NCBI GenBank assembly: GCA_905160935.1
Contig: CAJHZI010000641.1
Location: forward strand, 248,001-312,000
Source of the DNA: Enchytraeus crypticus
Lineage: Eukaryota; Annelida; Clitellata; Enchytraeida; Enchytraeidae
DNA: 64,000 bases
Reading direction: 5' to 3'
In this document: positions 26,401 to 64,000 of the stretch, piece by piece
Numbering within the stretch: the first letter of the stretch is position 1
How the letters are laid out: each line of letters begins with the position of its first letter
Position numbers and translations under genes: made by a program
Notes under the pieces: generated by a model
What the model was told of the DNA's origin: nothing
The model's database searches: none
The model's input: the letters and a program-made list of their open reading frames with translations, nothing else

Positions 26401-29400
26401 ATGGTATTATCTCGCAGACCGCTGACAATTCTCTTATCATCGTACTGCAGACAATAAACCCCCTTGCTCGTCTCACTGCGACATACGATACGCTGCAGAT
26501 TGTGATGACCCATTCTCCAGTTGTCTTCAATTCTCTCGATCTCTTGAATCACCTCCGGATAGAGACGTCGATAGTACTCGTGATCTCTGTGCGTCTCTCC
26601 AGCTTTAGGTCGAAACAGATACTTGACCCTGTTAGAAAATATATAAATATAATTGATTAGTAAGTAGACCAATAAAAAAATAAAAGACACTTTTTTGTGT
26701 GTTTGATATCGATTATTCGTTCATCTCAGTACAGATAATACAAATAATAGAACGTTCATGCAGACAGATAAACAAATAATACAAAATAGGCTACCACAAA
26801 AGAGCCAGAGCTCTATGTCGTAATACCATAATTAGCAGTTATAGCAGAGCCTACTTAAGTCAGGAATATAAAAAAATTCTACTGCACTACCAAGTACACT
26901 AAAACCATTGGTAGCCATACAATTAAATACTTTCAGATTAAAAATTATATATAATTAGTCAAATGGCCAGACAATGGCAAGTGAAAACTCAAAACTCACT
27001 TGATTACTATAATAACTAAACAAAGACACTTGATTACTAAATCAATCAAAGACACTTGATTACTAAATCAATCAAAGACACTTGATTACTAAATCAATCA
27101 AAGACACTTGATTACTAAATCAATCAAAGACACTTGATTACTCAATCAATCAAAGATACTTTATTGCTCAATCAATCAAAGACTTTTTATTACTCAATCA
27201 ATCAAAGACACTTAATACTAAATAAACTAAACAAAGAAACTCAACTACATTAATCTGTCAGAGACTATTGATAAAGTCAATCTTTGCATCAAGTCAAGAC
27301 TTGCATCTACTGAGCAACAGCCAGCTATCACAATCAACTGTTTTCCAAAAACATACAATTTTTGATATATTTGCCTAATGAATTTGATAATTAAATTACA
27401 CTAAAAGTAATTCTGAACACAAAAAGTGCATAACTTCCAAATAACAAACGTTTAATGAAACCTAGGTTAACTTCAGTATTTTAGTCTTGTGAATACTGTA
27501 TCCCAAGCTAAAAGAACTAACAAAATAGAAAAAATAGAAGTTTGTCTTTAGCCTGACTGCAAATTGGCTTAATAACGAATCCACATTATGACATTATGCA
27601 TCGTTATCCAAGATGATGTCTAGGGATATCTCATATATCTTCAATGGATAACAACACGTAATGTCATTAGAGGGATCATCCGGGTAGTCCACCTGGGACC
27701 TCTTGCACCCCAAGCGAGAATCCTGCCACTAGACAAATCAATAACAATAATAATCATGATCCTCCCTTGAATCCTAGTTTAACCAGGGTCGGGATACAAA
27801 TAGACTATCTCAAATCCTCTCTGTCCTATGCCACACCATCCGCGAATCTCCTATTTGAGACTTTTCTATTCGTCTAAATTTTTGTAGCAATTTCTGGAGC
27901 TTAGGCACTCACCAACCGAATGCCCTTTCTGACATTGGTATCGATCTTAGTGCTTTAGTTGCCTTCTACAACACGTGCAGTCACCGGTTGGTCAATTCTT
28001 CACACAACACGGACACAACACTAGGAAAATCAATAATAGTAATCAACAATAAAAACACGTACCAGCCCTTTCGTTCAGCCAGACCTCTCCACAGAACGTT
28101 ATTGCGCACCATGGATTCTATGAGCTTACGCCACAACATGCCGTCACATATAACACGACTCCACTCCTTGCAGACAAGCTCAGCAGCACACAGAGATCTA
28201 GCATCCAGGTACGATAGGATTCTCTCCGCTATGTGATCAAGACCTCGGGCTATAGTAAAAAAATAATACATTGACAGTGAAGCAAATAAAGTAACAGCAA
28301 ACAAATCACGATTAACATATAAACCAATCAATAAATAAGTATAATTTAAGAATTAGAAATTAGATCAAAGAAAGCATCCATAGAATCATTGCAAATGAGT
28401 TTCACGAGTTGACGTTCTTGGCATTACCAATAGTTAGATTAATAACGGTATTTACTAACTATTCTTTGATCAGTTGATAGTTTACGCCTCTGTTGTTTGT
28501 AAAACTATTGATCAGAAATTTTGGTATTCACTAAAAATTTTTGCATGGTTATTAACTACAAGGTCAACTGCTAAAATTATATTGGTCAGCCAATCACAGC
28601 ACTGCCCCTCACGCTGATCGATCAATCAGCTTACTTCGTAAACAAAGTCAGAATATTTTTTTAATCAGCGATATAGCATGCCAACTGTTTAAATGCCCGA
28701 AAATAGGCTCGCAGAGTTTTGCATTACTTTACACATCGATTCAAGCTTGCAGAATATCAAATTGTGACTAATCAGTAGTTTACGCAACTTTTGATGTTTA
28801 AACACTTGATTATCTCACTAGTAACTACGGCCATAAGATATGAAATACCGTACCGTCAACACAAAAATCTAAATAATTAGACATACGACCAGAAACCACC
28901 TTATAATTACAATGTCCAGTATTTTTTTTAACTTGCCGTCAGCCATTATTTTTTACATTACAGCCAGGTGCTTGAAAGCAATTTTTGGTTAAATCAAGTA
29001 AGCAAAACAAGATTTTGAATTAATCGATAAAATTCTTACAATTGTTAATTTAATGATTAAATTAATCGTTATTGATCAGATTAATCGTTAAAATTTCGCA
29101 GCCGTAATAAATTTCCACAATCACAGTGCTCACAAACCTGGAAGTGCAGAGATGAAGTCTCTCTGAAGCATTGGTCGCAGAAAAGCATCGATGTGCCCGT
29201 GCTGAGAGTGGCACATTCGTGTGAGCAGCGTCTGCACAAACAGCATCTGTTCCACGTCGCTCCACTCGCAGAACATACTCACACACTTGGCACTCTGCTC
29301 GGCGTAACCTGCCGTTGTGATGTTGTTCTGCCGTGCCTTTGGTGCGCAGAGCGCTGATATAATAGTGCTGCCACTCTCATCACCCCTACTGTAATCCTAA

Positions 29401-30121
29401 TTCATTCAAATAATTAATTTATATTTAATTATCATCATCATCATCATCATCCCTTAAATCTCAGTTTAACTAGGGTCAGGATATGAATAGACTTCATCCA
29501 TTGATTTTTAATTATATAGTTAAGTAAAATGAATAACTTAAAATATAAATCAGTATGAGATCATTCAAATTAAAGTCTCAAGACTTTCTTATAACAAGAA
29601 TTCTGTTATATTCAGTTACTATATGATTCAAACCAGACAGACAAGACCATCGGTTTTAATACCTTAGTGATCAAGAAGTACAAAACTTCAAAGAACTTTA
29701 AAATACACAACTAAAGAATTAGTTTTTGCACTTCAAATTACTGTTAATTATCATTTAATGAGCATTTATAAATTTAGAGGAATTTAGATAAAATTTACAC
29801 ATAGATGTCTCTGAACTCAGTATATTTGATAGAATTATCTAAGAAATTGTACTTTGAAAATTCATTAAAAATAGTAATAAAGCTTCAATCGTATCAAATC
29901 TAGTTGACACTGAAATATGTCATCCAACCCCTAACGCCCTAAATTTACAATTTACATTTAATCTCTACTGTACCCGAATTCATCAGTAATACAAAAGCGA
30001 GATATTACATCTATAAAGTAAACTAACATACAATAATTTTGTACTAATAACAGAAAAATATGTTGAAGCCTACCTTCTTCATCAACTGTTGTTCATCTTG
30101 GACACTTTTTTCTAATTCCAT
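20485..30121 (-). CDS. BTRC: beta-TrCP (F-box/WD40 SCF substrate receptor), complete, 10 exons
   Basis: Exons (minus): 30121-30074, 29396-29138, 28249-28063, 26628-26397, 25183-25065, 24591-24486, 23634-23372, 22081-21971, 21179-21101, 20652-20485. All are GT-AG and total 1572 nt, 523 aa, in frame. The ATG follows an in-frame TAA 24 nt upstream. Residues 60-102 are the D dimerisation domain ([20 protein letters not shown]). The F-box is at 103-150 ([20 protein letters not shown]). From about 213 a seven-blade WD40 propeller carries near-invariant beta-TrCP segments such as [35 protein letters not shown] and [14 protein letters not shown], and the protein ends [10 protein letters not shown]. 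Family role: recognising phosphorylated DSG-type degrons (beta-catenin, IkappaB) for SCF ubiquitination. The N-terminus is shorter than in human BTRC. BTRC versus FBXW11 is a vertebrate duplication, so this is the single pre-duplication type. Confidence 0.97.
21285..21470 (-). mobile_element. LINE-A 3' end
   Basis: Minus-strand copy of the LINE-A terminus (AATAATAATAACAATTTAAA, GTCCGTTTCCTAATCCAGGG, GATGTCAGGGACGTCCCCAC) in the beta-TrCP intron between exons 8 and 9. Confidence 0.85.
22100..22245 (-). mobile_element. (GAT)n-tailed repeat, partial
   Basis: Begins with the (ATC)n tail only about 20 bp upstream (in transcript sense) of the exon 8 acceptor of beta-TrCP (exon starts 22081). The CCCAGTTTAACCATGGTCGG signature follows. 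Confidence 0.8.
23022..23335. repeat. 18-bp minisatellite in a beta-TrCP intron
   Basis: About 17 tandem copies of an 18-bp unit close to ACACTGCACACTTATGTG, directly downstream of exon 7 (ends 23372). Because 18 is a multiple of three, several frames stay open through it; these are artefacts, not genes. Confidence 0.93.
24546..24707 (-). repeat. 81-bp tandem duplication covering part of beta-TrCP exon 6
   Basis: The functional exon 6 starts at 24591 with [17 protein letters not shown] second copy of its acceptor region and first 15 codons lies exactly 81 bp upstream in the transcript ([15 protein letters not shown], from 24671). There the 3' splice site reads TGTTGG instead of TGTAGG, so the AG is lost and the copy should be skipped. 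The copy also lacks the rest of the exon. Confidence 0.9.
25197..25325 (-). mobile_element. SINE-2 (tRNA-derived), full length
   Basis: Read on the minus strand: A box TGGCGAAGTCGG (exact fit to TRGCNNAGYNGG), B box GGGTTCAAATCC, then CACTGACATCGCTTTCGAGC, GAGGAAACCGACGTTAACCT and TAGCTTTTTTACG. The 3' end lies 12 bp from the acceptor of beta-TrCP exon 5, so its T-run forms the polypyrimidine tract there. Confidence 0.9.
25850..26075. repeat. About 113-bp tandem duplication
   Basis: Two copies of an AT-rich segment starting GCAAAGAAAAAAACAGTTGA (25857 and 25970) and ending with AATGAAAGCT, in the beta-TrCP intron between exons 4 and 5. Confidence 0.8.
27000..27232. repeat. 26-bp minisatellite
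   Basis: About eight copies of TCAATCAAAGACACTTGATTACTAAA with drift, in the beta-TrCP intron between exons 3 and 4. Confidence 0.9.
27738..28025 (-). mobile_element. (GAT)n-tailed repeat, near full length
   Basis: One of the longest copies: an ATAATAATCATGATC tail at 27750, then CCTAGTTTAACCAGGGTCGG, CCTATTTGAGACTTTTCTAT, AGTGCTTTAGTTGCC and a head near GGTCAATTCTTCACACAACA. It ends about 38 bp from the exon 3 donor of beta-TrCP. Confidence 0.85.
29428..29510 (-). mobile_element. (GAT)n-tailed repeat, 3' fragment
   Basis: (ATC)n then CTCAGTTTAACTAGGGTCAGG. It lies about 30 bp upstream of the acceptor of beta-TrCP exon 2 (exon starts 29396). Confidence 0.75.
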
Positions 30122-30865
30122 AATCAGCAGAATTACGGATTAGGTAACTGCCTCTCTTACATTCAAACTTTAAAGTAGTATTGTATTTAGACTGGTGCTA
30201 CAAGTCTTTACGACTTCCTGAACCAGTATAATTAAGTTAAATTAATTATAAATTATGCTTATAGCATCTGTATAAATAAAAATGAAGTAGAATTATGCAA
30301 GTATTAGCAAATTTAACTTTCTTTATATACTGATATTGGTACATTCTTTGTTGGCATTATGTTTAGCAAACTGATAATTCGAAAAGGTTCATATATTTTG
30401 ATGATTAAAATATAAATTAAATGTTTAATAAAATTATCTTTCATCTCTACATTTCGAAAACAGCTACGGCTTACTACAATAAAATAGTTATAAATTAGCT
30501 TAATTTATGGAAACATTTCAAAGAGAAATATTAAACAATAAATAATTAAGCGTATATCAGAAGAAATAAAGATTTAAATTATATGTTAAAATTCATCAAG
30601 GTCGCCATGTTATGTTTACTCTTTAAAAAACCAAAACAGACTAAACACTACTGCCAACTTGAAATTTTTAATTCAGAACCAGTACAGATGTTGGAATCAT
30701 AAATAACCATAAAACAAAGAACGAGGGTTTAACCTAAAACACGGGTTTAAGGTCAATGTCAGAAACCAGAAGGGCTTTTCTTCAAGACGTCAAGTAGACC
30801 GTGTACAATGAAAGGTGAATGCCCGAGACTTTACTCTCTGATAACATCTACCGAGAATTGATCAG

Positions 30866-31020
30866 AGGAACAACAACAACAACAACATTAGAGTGCTACT
30901 GTCGTCAATGACAACATTGAGCACTATGGTACCAAATCAAATCCGATGAGCAGAGTGTGGGGTCCAAAAACGGTGCGATCCAAAATCCGGGAGTTCGGTC
31001 CGAGGAAGGGTACAAGTGGA
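30866..31020 (-). mobile_element. LINE-B 3' end
   Basis: (CAA)n then CATTAGAGTGCTACTGTCGTC. The minus strand is the LINE-B tail, and the adjoining GGTGCGATCCAAAATCC corresponds to the 3' UTR near 38280-38310. Confidence 0.7.
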
Positions 31021-31309
31021 ATGAAGGTTTACGTGTTGGTCTCAGTTCATGTGCAAAGGTTGGATATGAGTGGTCAAAAAGAAAAGCCTTCAACCGTCTA
31101 TAAAACTGTTCATCTGTTCACATACTTTGCACTTGTTCATGCAGAAGGACCTCAAGAACAATCATTTAAAACTTTATGCTCTTACCTAAAGCGCTTGTGC
31201 ACTGAGCAATTGAGAGATTCAAGAATAAAGTTATTCTATCATTCTAAATTACTGAGGAAGGCAACGGGAAACCACCTCGGAAGCCATACTTCCCCAAGCT
31301 ATTGCTTGG

Positions 31310-31460
31310 CTACATAAGGTATGGATAAGGCATTGACTTTGTGAAGGGATTAACTTGTTGATCTAAGGAGTGCTTGATGGAGCGAGAAGGCAGACTTGAT
31401 TATGAATATGTACCTTGAACCTGCCACTAGGCAGTGCACTGAAGAGAGGAGATATATTAT
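31310..31460 (+). mobile_element. LINE-C-type 3' region
   Basis: Shares ATTAACTTGTTGATCTAAGG and CCTGCCACTAGGCAGTGCACT with 50340-50460 and ends in the CCTGCC-GGCAG hairpin followed by a GA-rich tail. Confidence 0.65.
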
Positions 31461-32179
31461 AAGTTAATGATTTAATTATAACTATTTAATAGACTATAAC
31501 TATTTAATTCTTGAGAAAAATATGGCCTCTGATGTGGCTTCCCGTTGCCTTCCACAGTTCTTGCTTAGTCGCCTCCTATGAAGTGTGCAGTTTACGGTTA
31601 ATCTATTCTTCAGTAGCCCGGAGACAGCACGGGAAAATCTTATTGTAACTTTACAAATTAAACTCAATAAAATTACTTGCGTCGCAAATGAAAAGAAGGA
31701 CGGCCTATGGAAAATTCTACTCTACCGAGATTCCCATTAGACCAACTAGTACCACGACCAAAGCAAACGTTGAAAAACGCAGTATATAATAGAAACTGCA
31801 ATCTGTTAATAAGTACAGCAATTTTCATAACGAGAGAGATTACATCTACTTTACGAGATAGAGGCGCACGGGATTTCGCATTCACAGTTCTGATATCAAA
31901 GTTAATAATACGACATATTTTTATCTACGCTTCAAGAACACTGATTGAAGGAATATTACATTTGTCCTGATCAAACTGAATTAGGCCTAAAAGTCTCGAT
32001 CAGCAATACGAATTCGAAGTTGCCTTTGTCGCTAGGAAATAAAAACGTCACCTATAATTGCCTCTATTGTAACGCTATTCTGGATAAAATTCACGAGGGC
32101 ATCACAATTCGAAAGACAGTCGAACCAACGGTTCCTAAAAGTGGAGCAACTTTGAGTTCGGAACTGTTGTTTCAGTAGC

Positions 32180-63420
<31,241 letters not shown>

Positions 63421-64000
63421 CTACAATGAGTAACATAAACAAAATGTTGTAAAATTAGTTTAATTTGCTAATTATGTTCATCGAGTAGCGCGCAGAGAGA
63501 CTAAAGAGAATTGTAGTCTTGTGATTAATTATAAATTATAGAATAACATGTATTTTATAAATATAATTTGATAAGAGTGTGATTGTAAATCATCTAACTT
63601 GCCATCGCCAATGGCCGGAGTCAGTGGCGACGTCGGTAAGATATTCGACCGCGGATCAGTGTGTGAGGGGGTTTAAATCCTGGGCTCGCCCGCCACTGAT
63701 ATCGCTTTCGAGTGAGGAAATTAATGTTGACTTTAGCATTCTAAACTGCATCTATCCAAAAACTTAACTATCAAATATATTGACTAATATTTTCTCTAAT
63801 AGAAATACCTAAGTTGAAGGTTTAAAGAAGCAATTGAAGTATTTGATAAAACAATTTTAGAACACTAAGAGCCTACGGATACAGATTTTCAAACCCTCTG
63901 GAAAATGTTTTTACTAGAGTTTAGAATAAGTTTAGAACTGGCATTAGTTTAGGTTTGCAACATTTTGACATGTAATTTCTAGACATTAAGAGATTAAAAT
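63421..64000. other. Intron at the window edge
   Basis: No exon is seen upstream of 63420 within the window, so the multidomain gene continues beyond it. The only recognisable feature is a plus-strand SINE-2 at 63618-63745. Confidence 0.6.
63618..63745 (+). mobile_element. SINE-2 copy, full length
   Basis: A box AGTGGCGACGTCGGTAAG, B box GGTTTAAATCC, CACTGATATCGCTTTCGAGT and GAGGAAATTAATGTTGACTT. Confidence 0.87.

Larger units (their letters stand above)
30122..32179. other. Intergenic region between beta-TrCP and the Cys-rich multidomain gene
   Basis: About 2 kb with no supported exon. It should hold the beta-TrCP promoter and the 3' UTR of the multidomain gene. It contains a LINE-B end (30866-31020, minus), a SINE-1-like fragment near 30800-30850 and a LINE-C 3' region near 31310-31455. 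Open frames at 30946-31317 and 31707-31970 have no recognised motif. Confidence 0.6.

Noticed and set aside
30946..31317. 123-codon plus frame
   Set aside because: It overlaps LINE-B and LINE-C debris and shows no recognisable domain; treated as repeat-derived.

Overview
The window is AT-rich eukaryotic nuclear DNA with intron-split genes. Spliced genes with GT-AG introns, SCF-type F-box genes, SUEL lectin and ShK domains, and CR1-like and RTE-like non-LTR retrotransposons point to an invertebrate animal. A sponge or cnidarian is plausible, but the species cannot be fixed from sequence alone. I rebuilt three protein genes by hand-joining exons and checking that splice phase stays intact. All three lie on the minus strand.

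Layout, in transcription order from right to left. (1) 63420-32180: the 3' 27 exons of a large secreted or extracellular cysteine-rich gene whose 5' end lies beyond the window. The order is two tiny Asn/Thr-rich linker exons, six antistasin-like modules alternating with six copies of a second Cys module carrying an invariant N-x-S/T-Y glycosylation sequon, a linker, two SUEL-type lectin domains, seven ShK domains, and a C-terminal domain I do not recognise. The 1095 codons stay in frame. (2) 30121-20485: a complete beta-TrCP (BTRC/FBXW11/Slimb) orthologue, 10 exons, 523 residues. (3) 12015-3599: a complete FBXO30/FBXO40-type F-box and TRAF-like zinc-finger gene, 5 exons, about 1219 residues, much longer than the vertebrate proteins because of a low-complexity middle region. 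Genes 2 and 3 both encode substrate receptors of SCF ubiquitin ligases and are tandem neighbours. Gene 1 is unrelated and presumably acts outside the cell.

Introns and intergenic DNA are crowded with retroelements: a CR1-like LINE with an (ATT)n tail (LINE-A), a second CR1-like LINE with a (TTG)n tail (LINE-B), an RTE-like LINE ending in a small hairpin (LINE-C), three tRNA-derived SINE families, a probable 5S-rRNA-derived SINE, a 300-bp repeat with a (GAT)n tail, and a GC-rich 1.57-kb DNA transposon with TTA target duplication. LINE-A, SINE-2, an (ATTG)n-tailed repeat and probably the 5S SINE share one 3' core (TGACATC, then GAGGAAAC-GACGTTAA), which suggests a LINE with several SINE clients. 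Many copies sit within 15-40 bp of splice sites. Minisatellites and long (TA)n tracts make up most of the rest. I saw no functional tRNA or rRNA gene, CRISPR array or viral gene.
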